NCBI GenBank assembly: GCA_945638575.1
Contig: CALZDP010000002.1
Span: 1-64,000 of the forward strand
DNA: 64,000 bases
DNA from: an uncultured Clostridia bacterium
GTDB lineage: Bacteria > Bacillota > Clostridia > Christensenellales > Borkfalkiaceae
Direction of reading: 5' to 3'
Part shown: positions 51,750 through 62,700 of the stretch, piece by piece
Layout of the letters: each line of letters begins with the position of its first letter
Position numbering within the stretch: position 1 is the first letter of the stretch
The notes under the pieces: generated by a model
Databases searched by the model: none
Seen by the model: the letters and a program-made list of their open reading frames with translations, nothing else
What the model was told of the DNA's origin: nothing
Position numbers and translations under genes: made by a program

Positions 51750-52355
51750 ATGAAACTGAACATAAAAGCAATGAAGTGGACAAGGGAACCCAAATGCTAC
51801 AAAATCACTTCGGATAGTGTTGAAATTATAACAGCACCGCATACAGATTTATGGCAACGCACTTATTATCATTTCAGAAATGATAATGCGCCCGTTCTAC
51901 AAATATCCACAGATAAAAAGTATTTTTCGTTTATTGTTAAAACTGAATTTGAGTCACAAAAACGATTTGATCAATGTGGCGTTGTAATGTATTTGGATAG
52001 TGAAAATTGGCTAAAAGGTTCTATTGAATACGAAAACGAGCAATTTCAGCATTTGGGCAGTGTGGTAACAAATAATGGTTACTCTGACTGGGCAACAACT
52101 GCCATCGATGCCTCGGTAAAATCGATGTGGTATCGATTCAGTCGCAGGGAAGACGATTATTGTATCGAGTGTTCTTATGACGGAATCCATTTTAAGCAAA
52201 TGCGTATTTGTCATATGTGGAATGGTAACGGAACCATACGTTTTGGTATTTATGCGTGTAGTCCGGAAGATTCTTCATTCAAGGCAATTTTTACAAATAT
52301 GCAAATTACGGAGTGTCAATGGCGTGCACATGACGGACAGTCTCCTGACGATTAA
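51750..52355 (+). CDS. DUF1349 family (concanavalin-like fold) protein
   Basis: This 201-residue soluble protein matches DUF1349, beta-sandwich proteins related to regulation of enolase protein 1. It has APHTDLWQRTYYHFRNDNAP, FDQCGVVMYLDSENWLKGSIEYENEQFQHLGSVVTNNGYSDWATT (51967-52101), MWYRFSRREDDYCIECSYDG and IRFGIYACSPEDSSFKAIF. A carbohydrate-binding role is often assumed but unproven. CAGGAG precedes ATG 51750. Codon choice (more CAA, TGT and CAT, few GAAC or TTCC patterns of the neighbours) looks different from the flanking genes, and it has its own promoter and terminators, which suggests recent acquisition. Confidence 0.85.
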   Translation: MKLNIKAMKWTREPKCYKITSDSVEIITAPHTDLWQRTYYHFRNDNAPVLQISTDKKYFSFIVKTEFESQKRFDQCGVVMYLDSENWLKGSIEYENEQFQHLGSVVTNNGYSDWATTAIDASVKSMWYRFSRREDDYCIECSYDGIHFKQMRICHMWNGNGTIRFGIYACSPEDSSFKAIFTNMQITECQWRAHDGQSPDD

Positions 52356-52395
52356 CAAACAATAAATTTCAATTTATCTTTATATTCATTTATAA

Positions 52396-52437
52396 AGTAT
52401 AGCGCACTATACTTCGCAAGCGAAGATAGCGCGCTAT
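52396..52437. repeat. Cluster of three adjacent palindromes between convergent genes
   Basis: AGTATAG-CGCA-CTATACT (52396-52413), CTTCG-CAAG-CGAAG (52412-52425) and the perfect 12-bp palindrome ATAGCGCGCTAT (52426-52437) lie end to end. The outer ATAGCGC (52399-52405) can also pair with GCGCTAT (52431-52437), giving one long stem capped by the middle hairpin. It lies between the DUF1349-like gene (+) and rqcH (-). It may end both transcripts, but it has no T run of normal length, so a small palindromic repeat is another option. Confidence 0.6.
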
Positions 52438-52487
52438 TTCTTTGCCCACAAGGAAATCTCTATAACAGATACCGTTAAGCGAGTTTT

Positions 52488-54188
52488 TTATTTTAAGTGA
52501 TTATTCGGCGTTACCAAAATAGTTTTATTATCTGTGTAGTAAACCATCCCGAGCGGTAACCCTGCAGGGCGTTTTACGTACTTTTTAAGGGTGTAGTCTA
52601 CAGGAACTTTATCCGAAGCCGAGGCTTTGCTGTAATAAGCGCAGATTTCCGCCGCAAAAAGCAAAACTTCGTCCGGAACCACGCCGTTTCGACTTTTGAT
52701 TATTACGTGTGCGGAATGATAATCTTTAGTGTGCAGCCACATATCGTTTCTTTCTGCCGAAGAGGTTAGACGAGTATTCTGCAAATTGTTTCTTCCGACG
52801 AAAATTTCGTAACCGTTAAATTGATAGGTACGGTAAGGCGTGGGCTTTTTATTCTTTTTTTCTTTTTTACCGCTCTTTAAAATGCCTTCGCCGATAAGTT
52901 CTTCTTCGACTTCGGTAATATCGTAGATTTCTTTACATAAATCTATTTCATCGTATAAAGACTGAAGATATTTTAGTTCTTCTTCGAGTTCCTTAACTTG
53001 CGGTTTGACGGCGTTTAAAGTCTTTTTTTCTTTATCGTATTTTTTAAAATACTTTTCGGCGTTTTCTTTAGGGGAAAGCAACGGATCCATTTTTACGGTA
53101 ATCGGCTTCATACCTTCGGTATAATAATTTTCTAAAACAACTTCGCTTTTTCCGGATTCTATTCGATATAAATTTGCAATAATAAGTTCGCCGTAAATAC
53201 GAAGATTTTGCATATCTTCGCAAGCAATAATTTTTTCCAACGCTATTTGATATTTTTTACGAACTTTTTTTTCTTTAGCCCTTACGGCATCGGTTAATTT
53301 GCGTATTTTTTCGCTGAACTCCTTTTTAGACTCTTTAAAGTTAAAGAAGTTATCTATTGCCGAAGAAATACTGTCGTAATAACTTTTTTTAAGCGGAACA
53401 CTTAAATAGTCGGTTACGTAAAAGTCCTTAATGCCATCTTCCATGCAAACACACGGATTATAATTACAAAGTTCGTAAAAATCTTTAAAATGCTTGTAAA
53501 AATCAGTAATTTTTATGTTTTTTACGTCTGACTCGCTAACGTCGTGCTTATTGAAAAATCTATAAACAATTTCCGTTGCCGTAGATTTAGCCAAACCTTT
53601 AAAACGATTAAAAATATAATTTGCAAAATCGCTTCCCGTGAAGTTTTCGATAGCGTTTAAAGATAAAGTTTGGTCGGATAATTCGATTTTATCCTGCGGT
53701 GCGGGCAACACATATTTAACGCCCGGAAATATGGGACGAAGCCCTTCAATACTTTGCGATTGTTTAACGGCGCCTAAAATTTTGCCGTTTTCAACCAAAG
53801 TCATATTTGAATATTTACCCATTATTTCAACGTATAAAGTTTTTACGCCGGATTCAAACATTTCGTTTTTTGTTGAAAAGTTCACGGTCAAAATACGTTC
53901 GTAAGGAATGGTTGAAAAGGATTCTATTACGGCATGAGAAAGGTGCTTTCTTAAAAGCATACAAAACGAAGGGGCTTGAAGGGGAGCCTCTTTTTGGCAG
54001 TCGGTTAAACAAACTCTTGCGTTTTCGGCATTTGCGGAAATAATCAACTTTTCGTTTTTGTTGTTAGTTCTTACAAAAAAGACGACTGTGTCCTTTTCGG
54101 GTTGATTTATCCTGTCGATGCGCGCATTTTTCAGTTTATAATTAAGTTCTTTAGCGGTATGATAAATTGTAAAAGCGTCTTGTGGCAT
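52488..54188 (-). CDS. rqcH: Ribosome quality control protein RqcH (NFACT/Rqc2 family)
   Basis: RqcH binds obstructed 50S subunits with tRNA-Ala and adds C-terminal alanine tails to stalled peptides. The 566-residue product has NFACT-N (about 1-180), helix-hairpin-helix and coiled-coil regions (about 180-430), and NFACT-R (about 450-566) with FEVGRNN-type YEIFVGRNNLQNTRLT and NDMWLHTKDYHSAHVIIKS. In the motif equivalent to B. subtilis Asp97-Arg98, needed for tailing, this protein has Glu97-Arg98 (IPYERIL). It is on the minus strand with its own promoter. Confidence 0.95.
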   Translation of the reverse strand: MPQDAFTIYHTAKELNYKLKNARIDRINQPEKDTVVFFVRTNNKNEKLIISANAENARVCLTDCQKEAPLQAPSFCMLLRKHLSHAVIESFSTIPYERILTVNFSTKNEMFESGVKTLYVEIMGKYSNMTLVENGKILGAVKQSQSIEGLRPIFPGVKYVLPAPQDKIELSDQTLSLNAIENFTGSDFANYIFNRFKGLAKSTATEIVYRFFNKHDVSESDVKNIKITDFYKHFKDFYELCNYNPCVCMEDGIKDFYVTDYLSVPLKKSYYDSISSAIDNFFNFKESKKEFSEKIRKLTDAVRAKEKKVRKKYQIALEKIIACEDMQNLRIYGELIIANLYRIESGKSEVVLENYYTEGMKPITVKMDPLLSPKENAEKYFKKYDKEKKTLNAVKPQVKELEEELKYLQSLYDEIDLCKEIYDITEVEEELIGEGILKSGKKEKKNKKPTPYRTYQFNGYEIFVGRNNLQNTRLTSSAERNDMWLHTKDYHSAHVIIKSRNGVVPDEVLLFAAEICAYYSKASASDKVPVDYTLKKYVKRPAGLPLGMVYYTDNKTILVTPNNHLK

Positions 54189-54222
54189 AATTTTACCGTA
54201 CTTTTGGTGTTTTCTACATTTT

Positions 54223-54250
54223 ATTATACTTAAAAATAATATATTTGCAA
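54223..54250 (-). promoter_or_regulatory. Sigma-A promoter of rqcH
   Basis: On the minus strand: TTGCAA (54250-54245), 16-nt spacer, TATAAT (54228-54223), leaving a leader of about 28 nt. It faces away from the tig promoter. Confidence 0.55.
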
Positions 54251-54267
54251 ATATTTGAGATAAAAAC

Positions 54268-54296
54268 TTTACAAAATATTTTTATTTTGCTAAAAT
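54268..54296 (+). promoter_or_regulatory. Sigma-A promoter of tig-clpP-clpX
   Basis: TTTACA (54268-54273), 17-nt spacer, TAAAAT (54291-54296) with TGC as an extended -10. No CtsR-type direct repeat is visible nearby. Confidence 0.7.
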
Positions 54297-54336
54297 AATT
54301 CGGAAATAAAATAAAAATCAATTTTTTGAGGTAGTT

Positions 54337-55623
54337 ATGAATTACACTTTCGAAAATCACGAAAAAAGTCAGGTTAAACTTTCGGTTACATTAGACAAAG
54401 CCGATTGGGAAAAAGCAATAAGCGACGCTTACAATCAAAACAAGAACAAATACAGTGTCCAAGGCTTCAGAAAAGGTCATGTACCTTTCCACGTAATTTG
54501 CGGTATTTACGGCAAAGAAGTTTTTTATGAAGACGCTATAAACATTGCTATTTCCGAGCATTATCCTCAGATTCTCGATAAAGAATCCGCTAACATTCAT
54601 CCCGTTGGCGATCCTTCGTTTTCACTTGACGACGTTTCCGAAGACGGCGTTTCCTTTACCGCGCTTATTCCCGTTATGCCCGAAGTTAAAATTGCTTCCT
54701 ACAAGGGTATAAAAGTAGATAAGGTTGTGTATAATGTAAGTGACGAAGATTTGGAAAACGATATTAAACGCCTTCTCGACAGAAATGCAAGGGAAGTTTC
54801 CGTTACCGACAGACCTTGTCAAAACGGCGATATCGTAGTTATCGATTACAGCGGTTCGGTTGACGGCGTTAAATTTGACGGCGGTACCGCTTCTAAACAG
54901 CGTTTGGAACTCGGTTCCGGTTCATTTATTCCCGGTTTTGAAGATCAAGTGGTCGGTATGCAGATAGGCGAAGATAAAGATATTAACGTTACCTTCCCCG
55001 AAGATTACAGCGCGCCTTTAAACGGCAAAGACGCTGTTTTTGCAATTCACCTTCACGAAATTCTTTATAAAGAACTTCCCGAACTAAACGACGAATTCAT
55101 TAAAGACGCCACGGGTGAAGAAACCGTTGACGCTTATAAGCAGAAAACCCGCGAACGTATGCAGGCCGATAATGACAAACGCGCTCAGAACGAAAACGAA
55201 GATAATCTTTTAAATAAGATAGCCGAAGGCACCGAAGTAGTTATTCCCGATTGCATGATCGATCAGGAAGTAAACACAATGGTTCAACAACTTCAATACA
55301 GGCTTATGTATCAAGGCTTAAAATACGAAGACTACCTTAAAGTTACCAACCAAACAGACGCCGCTATAAGAGACTCTTATAAAGAAATGGCTGCTTCAAG
55401 AGTTAAAAAACAACTTATCGTAACAAAAATAGTAGAGGACGAAAAGATTGAAGCAACTCAAGAAGAACTTGACGCTAAGATCGAAGAACAGGCTAATTCC
55501 GTTAAGAAAGAAGTTGAAGAATACAAAAAGACCATGGATCCCAGACAGGTCGAATACATCAAAAACTCCATAGTAATCGACAAACTTTTCAACTTCCTCG
55601 TCGAAAATAACGACATATCCTAA
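54337..55623 (+). CDS. tig: Trigger factor
   Basis: Trigger factor is the ribosome-bound chaperone that meets nascent chains. The 428-residue product has the ribosome-binding tail domain (about 1-110) with the signature QGFRKGHVPFHV (a variant of GFRxGxxP), the FKBP-type PPIase domain (about 150-240) with GDIVVIDYSGSVDG and FIPGFEDQVVGMQIGE, and the long helical C-terminal arms. TGAGGT precedes the ATG. First gene of tig-clpP-clpX. Confidence 0.97.
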   Translation: MNYTFENHEKSQVKLSVTLDKADWEKAISDAYNQNKNKYSVQGFRKGHVPFHVICGIYGKEVFYEDAINIAISEHYPQILDKESANIHPVGDPSFSLDDVSEDGVSFTALIPVMPEVKIASYKGIKVDKVVYNVSDEDLENDIKRLLDRNAREVSVTDRPCQNGDIVVIDYSGSVDGVKFDGGTASKQRLELGSGSFIPGFEDQVVGMQIGEDKDINVTFPEDYSAPLNGKDAVFAIHLHEILYKELPELNDEFIKDATGEETVDAYKQKTRERMQADNDKRAQNENEDNLLNKIAEGTEVVIPDCMIDQEVNTMVQQLQYRLMYQGLKYEDYLKVTNQTDAAIRDSYKEMAASRVKKQLIVTKIVEDEKIEATQEELDAKIEEQANSVKKEVEEYKKTMDPRQVEYIKNSIVIDKLFNFLVENNDIS

Positions 55624-55656
55624 CCCGACACATAATAAGAAATACGGAGGTTAAAA

Positions 55657-56244
55657 ATGGCACTTATTCCTTACGTTGTACAAGATACCGGCAAGGGTGA
55701 ACGCTCTTACGATATATATTCAAGGCTGTTAGAGGACAGAATTATCTTTTTAACCGGCGAAATCGACGACGCAATGGCTAATACCATCGTTGCGCAACTT
55801 ATATATCTTGAATCGGATAATCCTTCCAAACCTATAAGTCTTTATATAAACAGTCCGGGCGGAAGCGTGTCTGCAGGTCTTGCAATTTACGATACCATGA
55901 AGTATATCTGCTGCGAGGTTTCAACCATATGTATAGGTATCGCGGCAAGTATGGCTGCCGTTATACTTTCAAGCGGTACAAAAGGAAAACGTTACTGCCT
56001 TAAAAACAGTGAAGTTATGATTCACCAACCGCTTGGCGGTATGCAAGGTCAGGCAAGCGACATTAAGATTCAAGCAGACCATATTTTAATGATAAGAAAC
56101 AAACTTAACGGGATTCTTGCGGAAAACACAGGAAACTCTTTAGAAACCATAGAAAGAGATACCGACAGGGATAATTATTTTTCTGCCGAAGAAGCCTTGG
56201 AATATGGTTTAATTGATAAAATTTATTCCACAAGAAACCAATAA
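55657..56244 (+). CDS. clpP: ATP-dependent Clp protease proteolytic subunit
   Basis: ClpP is the 14-mer serine peptidase chamber used with ClpX and other ATPases. The 195-residue product has the catalytic Ser98 in GIAASMAAV, His123 in VMIHQPLGG and an Asp in RDTDRDNYF (about residue 172), plus the N-terminal [19 protein letters not shown] typical of Firmicutes. CGGAGG lies 7 nt upstream of the ATG, and clpX follows after 11 nt. Confidence 0.98.
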   Translation: MALIPYVVQDTGKGERSYDIYSRLLEDRIIFLTGEIDDAMANTIVAQLIYLESDNPSKPISLYINSPGGSVSAGLAIYDTMKYICCEVSTICIGIAASMAAVILSSGTKGKRYCLKNSEVMIHQPLGGMQGQASDIKIQADHILMIRNKLNGILAENTGNSLETIERDTDRDNYFSAEEALEYGLIDKIYSTRNQ

Positions 56245-56255
56245 ACGGAGGTATA

Positions 56256-57494
56256 ATGGATATATTCAACGAGAACTCTTGTTCTTTTTGCGGTAAACCC
56301 AAAGAAAAAGTCAAAACACTGGTATCCGGTCCCAACGGATTGCACATTTGCGATGAATGTATAGCCATTTGTCAGGATATTTTAAAGGAAGATGAAATTA
56401 AGAACACTTCCGATCAAGTAAAACTTTTAAAACCGCACGAAATCAAGAGTGAACTTGATAAATATATTATAGGTCAAGACAAAGCCAAAAAAGTCCTTGC
56501 AGTAGCCGTTTATAACCATTATAAGCGAGTTAATATGGTTTCCAAAAACAAAAAAAGCATTAAGGAAGACACCGAAATCGATAAAAGCAACGTCCTTTTG
56601 TTGGGGCAAACCGGTTGCGGTAAAACCTTGCTTGCAAGTACGCTTGCAAGGATTTTGAAAGTTCCTTTTGCTGTTGCAGACGCTACTACGTTGACCGAAG
56701 CAGGTTACGTTGGCGAAGACGTCGAAAATATTTTGTTAAAACTTATTCAAAATGCCGATTACGATATTTCTCGTGCGGAAAAGGGCATAATCTACATTGA
56801 TGAAATAGATAAAATTGCGCGTAAAGGGGAAAACGTTTCCATTACGAGAGACGTTTCCGGTGAAGGCGTACAGCAAGCCCTTTTAAAGATTATCGAAAGT
56901 ACGGTAGCAAGCGTTCCCCCTCAAGGCGGAAGAAAACATCCGCAACAGGAACTTATCAGAATAGACACAACCAATATTTTGTTTATTTTGGGCGGTGCTT
57001 TTGTAGGACTTGACAAAATAGTCGCTAAGCGCAAGGAAAATTCGGGAACAGGCTTCGGGGCGGAAGTTACCGATAAGAATGAAGTTGTAGACGATTATTT
57101 AAGCGAAGTACAACCGCAAGACCTTATCAAATTCGGACTTATACCTGAATTCGTCGGAAGAATTCCTATCACGGTAGCGTTAAACGCATTAGATGAAAAT
57201 GCTCTCGTAAAAATTATGACCGAGCCGAAGAACTCAATAGTTAAGCAGTATAAAAAACTGTTGAGCGTGGATAAGGTCGACCTTGACGTAACGGGTGAAG
57301 CCCTTCAGGAAATAGCCAAAAAAGCCATTTCCTTAAAAACCGGCGCAAGGGGAATAAGGACTATTTTTGAAAATCTTATGCTTGACGTAATGTACGACAT
57401 TCCTACCGATGATTCTATTTCAAAAGTAATTATCGATAAAGAAGTGGTAAACGGCATTAAAAAGCCCGATCTTGTAAAGAAAAAGATCGCATAA
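56256..57494 (+). CDS. clpX: ATP-dependent Clp protease ATP-binding subunit ClpX
   Basis: ClpX is the AAA+ unfoldase of ClpXP. The 412-residue product has the N-terminal zinc-binding domain ([14 protein letters not shown]; about residues 9-40), Walker [14 protein letters not shown] (about 113-125), the GYVG pore loop, Walker [13 protein letters not shown], the RKH-like [14 protein letters not shown], and the sensor 2 region [16 protein letters not shown] precedes the ATG. A strong terminator follows. Confidence 0.98.
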   Translation: MDIFNENSCSFCGKPKEKVKTLVSGPNGLHICDECIAICQDILKEDEIKNTSDQVKLLKPHEIKSELDKYIIGQDKAKKVLAVAVYNHYKRVNMVSKNKKSIKEDTEIDKSNVLLLGQTGCGKTLLASTLARILKVPFAVADATTLTEAGYVGEDVENILLKLIQNADYDISRAEKGIIYIDEIDKIARKGENVSITRDVSGEGVQQALLKIIESTVASVPPQGGRKHPQQELIRIDTTNILFILGGAFVGLDKIVAKRKENSGTGFGAEVTDKNEVVDDYLSEVQPQDLIKFGLIPEFVGRIPITVALNALDENALVKIMTEPKNSIVKQYKKLLSVDKVDLDVTGEALQEIAKKAISLKTGARGIRTIFENLMLDVMYDIPTDDSISKVIIDKEVVNGIKKPDLVKKKIA

Positions 57495-57508
57495 CCATAA
57501 ATTTGTAT

Positions 57509-57537
57509 ACCCACGGGTTATTCCGTGGGTTTTTTTT
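57509..57537 (+). terminator. Intrinsic terminator after clpX
   Basis: ACCCACGG (57509-57516), loop GTTATT, CCGTGGGT (57523-57530), followed by seven T. Confidence 0.9.
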
Positions 57538-57589
57538 ATCCTTAAAACCATAAAAACAACTAATTTTTTGAGTAAATTCTTTCAAACAA

Positions 57590-57618
57590 TTGTTTTTTAA
57601 TTAAAATAATGTTATTAT
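57590..57618 (+). promoter_or_regulatory. Probable sigma-A promoter of asnS
   Basis: TTGTTT (57590-57595), 17-nt spacer, TATTAT (57613-57618) with TGT as an extended -10. A second TATAAT (57625-57630) lies just downstream without a matching -35. The leader carries GGCGGAGG (57642-57649), 20 nt before the ATG, but no T-box core. Confidence 0.5.
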
Positions 57619-57669
57619 ATACTATATAATTATATTCGCAAGGCGGAGGTTGCTTCGCACAGGTGTTTT

Positions 57670-59067
57670 ATGGAAAAAAGAGTTACTATTAAAACTATTT
57701 ATAAAAATCCCGAACAATTTGCCGATAAGACAATCACGGTAATGGGCTGGGCAAGAACCATTCGTGATTTAAAGTCTTTTGGCTTTATCGAACTTAACGA
57801 CGGAAGTTTTTTCAAAAACTTGCAAGTTGTAGTCGAAAGCGCTAACGTTGAAAACTATGACGACGTCGTAAAACAAAACGTCGGCGCCTCCTTTATCGTT
57901 AAAGGGAATATCGTATTGACGCCGGACGCAAAACAGCCTTTTGAGCTTAAAGCAACGGAATGTAAAGTAGAAGGTACTTCTACGCCCGATTATCCTTTAC
58001 AGAAAAAACGCCATTCCGTTGAATATTTAAGGGAAATTGCCTATTTAAGACCGAGAACAAATATGTTCAGCGCAGTTTTCAGAATAAGAAGCGAAGCCGC
58101 TTACGCCATTCACAAATTCTTTAACGAACAGGGGTTTGTTTATGTGCATACCCCGATTATTACGGGAAGCGACTGCGAAGGCGCAGGGGAAATGTTTCAA
58201 GTTACCACGCTTGACCAAAAGAAGATCAAACTTAACGATCAAGGAAACGTTGACTACAAAAACGACTTTTTCGGCGTAAAAGCGTCGCTTACGGTTTCCG
58301 GACAACTTAACGCGGAAACTTATGCGTTGGCTTTCGGTAACGTATATACTTTCGGACCTACCTTCCGCGCGGAAAAATCAAATACAGCGCGCCATGCGGC
58401 AGAATTTTGGATGATAGAACCCGAAATGGCGTTTGCAGACCTTAACGACGATATGGATATGGCCGAGGCCATGGTCAAATATATTATAAATTACGTTATG
58501 AAGTCTTGCCCCGAAGAACTCGAGTTTTTAAATAAATTTGTCGATAACGGTCTTATCGAAAGACTTAAAGTGGTAGCAGACAATCAATTTGTTCGTTTAA
58601 GTTATACCGAAGCCATTAAAATACTCGAAAAACATAAAGATAAATTTGAATTCCCCATATACTGGGGTTGCGATCTTCAAAGCGAACACGAACGTTATCT
58701 TACCGAACAAGTTTACAAAAAACCGGTATTTTTAACCGATTATCCTAAGGAAATCAAAGCCTTTTACATGCGGTTAAACGACGACGGCAAAACTGTTGCG
58801 GCAAGCGACTTGCTTGTTCCCGGTATCGGCGAACTTATCGGCGGAAGTCAACGTGAAGAAAGATTGGACGTTTTGAAAGCCAAAATGAAAGAATTTAATC
58901 TTAATGAAGAAGATTACTGGTGGTATCTTAACCTCAGAAAATTCGGCGGGGTTACACACTCCGGTTACGGCTTGGGTTTTGAAAGAATGGTTATGTACTT
59001 AACGGGTATCGCCAATATCCGCGACGTAATTCCTTTCCCGAGAACGGTCGACAACTTGAACTATTGA
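57670..59067 (+). CDS. asnS: Asparaginyl-tRNA synthetase
   Basis: This class II synthetase charges tRNA-Asn. The 465-residue product has the N-terminal OB-fold anticodon-binding domain (about 15-110, [25 protein letters not shown]) and the catalytic core with [48 protein letters not shown] (motif 2) and the C-terminal [24 protein letters not shown] (motif 3). The family signature GAGEMFQV separates it from AspRS. AGGTG lies 5 nt before the ATG. Confidence 0.97.
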   Translation: MEKRVTIKTIYKNPEQFADKTITVMGWARTIRDLKSFGFIELNDGSFFKNLQVVVESANVENYDDVVKQNVGASFIVKGNIVLTPDAKQPFELKATECKVEGTSTPDYPLQKKRHSVEYLREIAYLRPRTNMFSAVFRIRSEAAYAIHKFFNEQGFVYVHTPIITGSDCEGAGEMFQVTTLDQKKIKLNDQGNVDYKNDFFGVKASLTVSGQLNAETYALAFGNVYTFGPTFRAEKSNTARHAAEFWMIEPEMAFADLNDDMDMAEAMVKYIINYVMKSCPEELEFLNKFVDNGLIERLKVVADNQFVRLSYTEAIKILEKHKDKFEFPIYWGCDLQSEHERYLTEQVYKKPVFLTDYPKEIKAFYMRLNDDGKTVAASDLLVPGIGELIGGSQREERLDVLKAKMKEFNLNEEDYWWYLNLRKFGGVTHSGYGLGFERMVMYLTGIANIRDVIPFPRTVDNLNY

Positions 59068-59068
59068 T

Positions 59069-59770
59069 ATGAACTTTGACTTAAATGGTTGCGAAGAAGT
59101 TATAGGTTACAAATTTAGCGATAAACGGCTAATCATAAACGCTTTTACACATTCTTCTTATACCAACGAACATAAAGAGTTTTCTTCAAACGAAAGACTT
59201 GAATTTTTGGGCGATTCAATTTTAGGTTATATCATAGCCAAAAAATTGTATAACGTTTGTCCTTTGGACAATGAGGGGACTCTTACGCTTAAAAAACAAG
59301 CGCTTGTGTCAAAAAAACCGCTTTCCGGCGCAATTATTAACGCAGGGCTTGACAAGTTCCTTATTCTCGGCGAAGGGGAACAAAAGGAAAATAACAAAAT
59401 AAGCATTTCAGAAAACCTTTTCGAGGCTATAGTTGCTGCCATTTATCTTGACGGCGGAATGGAAAACGCAGAAAAATTCGTTTTCAAATTTTTAGAAACG
59501 TCGTCAATCGATATTAAAGAAAAAAGCGTAGATAATTTAGTTGATTATAAAAGCCAACTGCTTCATTTGGTTCAGCAAAAACGCTTGGGCAACTTAGAAT
59601 ACGTTGAAATTTCAAAAAACGGGCCGCCACACGCTCCTATTTTTGAAATGGCTGTAAAAATCAACGGTAAAATTATCGCCGTCGAAAAAGGACGCTCTCA
59701 TAAAGAGGCTGAAAAGAACGCGGCAAAAACCGCGATAATTATTTTACAAAGCGAGGATTTTGGGCTTTGA
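59069..59770 (+). CDS. rnc: Ribonuclease III
   Basis: RNase III cuts double-stranded RNA in rRNA and mRNA processing. The 233-residue protein has the catalytic domain with the signature NERLEFLGDSILGYIIAKKLY (about residues 41-61) and the acidic EAIVAAIYLDGG segment. A C-terminal dsRNA-binding domain (about 160-230) has DYKSQLLHLVQQKR and KGRSHKEAEKNAAKTAI. It starts 1 nt after asnS and its stop overlaps smc as TTGA. The fab/acpP genes usual upstream in Bacillus are not present. Confidence 0.97.
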   Translation: MNFDLNGCEEVIGYKFSDKRLIINAFTHSSYTNEHKEFSSNERLEFLGDSILGYIIAKKLYNVCPLDNEGTLTLKKQALVSKKPLSGAIINAGLDKFLILGEGEQKENNKISISENLFEAIVAAIYLDGGMENAEKFVFKFLETSSIDIKEKSVDNLVDYKSQLLHLVQQKRLGNLEYVEISKNGPPHAPIFEMAVKINGKIIAVEKGRSHKEAEKNAAKTAIIILQSEDFGL

Positions 59771-62700
59771 ATTTTGAAAAAATCGAGATGAGCGGCTTTA
59801 AGTCGTTTGCAGATAAAGTCGAAATAATTTTTGATAACGGCGTTACGGGTATCGTAGGGCCCAACGGTTGCGGTAAGTCAAACATTGCCGACGCCATTCG
59901 TTGGGTTTTAGGTGAACAGTCCGCCAAAACTTTGCGTGGTTCAAACATGACCGACGTAATTTTCAGCGGTACACAGGCAAGAAAATCCCTATCATATTGC
60001 GAAGTTTCACTGTATTTTGATAACTCTAATCATATCTTCAAAAGTTGTGATTATAACGAAGTTATACTTACGCGTAAACTTTTCAGAAGCGGTGAAAGCG
60101 AATATTACGTAAACAAACAGCCTTCTTTATTAAGAGAAATAGTCAGGCTTTTACACGAATGCGGTGTTTCCAAAAACGGCTATTCTATAATCGGGCAGGG
60201 CAAAGTGTCCGAAATTTTATCCTCTAAGCCGGAGGACAGGCGTGTAATTTTTGAAGAAGCGGTCGGTATTGCGCAGGCTAAAGCAAAAAAACTTGAAACC
60301 GAAAGAAAACTCGATCGTATTCACGAGAATTTGGTAAGAATTTTCGACGTTACTTCCGTACATGAAAAAAGCCTTGAACCGCTTGCCAAAGCGGCGGAAA
60401 AGACCAGACTGTTTATCGATTTGACTTCAAAACTCAAATATCACGAAATAAACAACTATCTTTATAAATACGACAACGCAAGCATTATAAAGGATAGAAT
60501 AACTACCCGTATTAAAGGTCTTGACGAAGAATACGAACTCAGAAACCACGACCTTTTGGAAACTATAGCAAGATATAACGAGCATACCGAAGCACGTTCC
60601 AAATCCGACGACACAATCAAGGAATTGAACGACAGACTGTTAGAAACTTCGTTAAAACAGGAAAGTCTATCGGGTACAACCAAAGTTTATAACGAAAGGA
60701 TTTCTTATTTTAAATCGGAAATTACCCGTCTTAACGAGGAAATCGAGAATAAGAAAGAAGGGATAGAGTTATCGAAAAAGGCAATCGAAGCCAAAAAGCA
60801 ATCTCTGTCGGAATACGCCGAAGAAAGGGAAACTTTATCCGCTAAGATTAAAGATTTGGAAGGGGAACTGTCAGGTATTTTGGCGGCTATTTCAAGAGAT
60901 GAAAACGCTGCCTTTTTGGCGCAAAGCACTATGCTTAAAGCAGCCGAAACCCTTGCGGATATCAGCAAAAATATAGGTTCGCTTGACAAGGAAAAATCTT
61001 TTATTTCGGACAAGCAGCGTGAAATTATCGATAAAGTCAATATTCTTACGCAAGCGTGTCAACAATTAGAAAACGAAAAACAAAGTATTTTAACCGAAAT
61101 TAGCAATAATGAAAATTCCCAACAAAGGTTAAGCGATACCATTACCCGTTTAGAAAAAGAAATTTCCGACAAAAACAATAAAATTTCAGAACTAAGCAAC
61201 CGCATTTATAAATTAAAAATGGATATATCTTCTGCGGAAACAAATAAGAAGATATATACCTCCATTAAAGACACTTTTGAAGGCTATCCGTCGTCTGTAA
61301 AGCGTTTGATGATTTCCGCAAAAGAAAACGCACAGTTAAACTCCAAAATCAAAGGGGTAGTCGCCGGCATTATTAAAACCGATCAAAACTATGAAATAGC
61401 CATCGAAACAGCACTCGGTAACGCCGTACAAAACATCGTTACCGCAACGCCGGAAGACGCGCAATACTTAATCGAATACTTAAAACGAAACGAGGGCGGA
61501 AGGGTAACATTCCTACCCGTTTCGTCGGTAAGACCGCATATGGACGGCGCCGATATCATTTCCGCTTTAAGCGATAAGGGCGCGATAGGTTTAGCGACAA
61601 AACTTGTAAAATATGATCAATACTACGAAAATATCATAAGATTTTTACTTGGTAATACTTTAGTTGCTGATACTATCGACAGCGCCCTTTCCATCGCAAG
61701 AAAACACAGATTTTCATTCAAAATAGTTACCCTTGACGGCGACGTTATAAACCCGTCGGGTTCTATGACCGGCGGTTCACGCAGACAAAATCAATCGAAT
61801 TTATTATCTTCGGAAAGAATGATAGAAAAGTTCAGCGAAAATATTTTGGCGGCACAAAAAGAATTGGTTAGGGCTACCGAAAATAAAGATGCGCTTACCG
61901 AGTCATGTAATAACGACGTTGAAAAATTAGACCGTTTAACTGCAGATTTGCAAGCGGAAAAGCAAAAATACTCCGCATTAAAAGTGCAGTTATCTAACTA
62001 TCAAGGGCTTATTGATACCAACGAAAAGGAACTTTCGGCTCATCAAGAAGAAATTATAGCGGTTACAGAGCGTTTAAACGAAATTTCCGCAGAATACACG
62101 CATATAGAAGAAGGAAATAAGCAATTAGTAGAAGAAAAGCAGACTGCCTCGGACAGTGCGCAAAAGCATCAAAGCGAAAACGAACAAAGAAAAGCAAAAC
62201 GCGACGAATTGATGCAACAAATTACCGACAGCAAGACGAGAGATTCTTACTTAGTTGCGGAAATTAAATCTGCCAACGCCGACATCGAAAGACTCGGAGA
62301 GGCTTTAAACGACGATAACAGCGTAATTGACAGAAACAACCAAATAATCCAATCCGATAAAGGTGTTTTGGAAGGATTATACGATGAAATCAGTAAAATT
62401 ACCGCACAAGCGGAAGAGACTTCGGGCATAAAAGAAATACGCGAACAACGCGACGCCGAAGAAAAGAAGCGCAGCGAACTTGATTCGACTATTCAGCAAG
62501 ATAACCTTAAACGTGAAGTTCTCAATGCCGAAATAAACAAGATTTCCGAAAAGAAACACCAAATGGAAATAGAAATTTCCAAAGTCGACGGCGAACTTGA
62601 ATACATGCAAAAGCGTGTTGAAGAGGAATATAACGAAACTTACGAAACTTGCGCTTCGTTACGCGATCCCGAATATGATATTTCTACCTCTAACGAAGAA

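Noticed and set aside
54189-54336. CtsR or CIRCE heat-shock operator for tig-clpP-clpX
   Set aside because: No GGTCAAA direct repeat or TTAGCACTC inverted repeat is visible; only sigma-A promoters.
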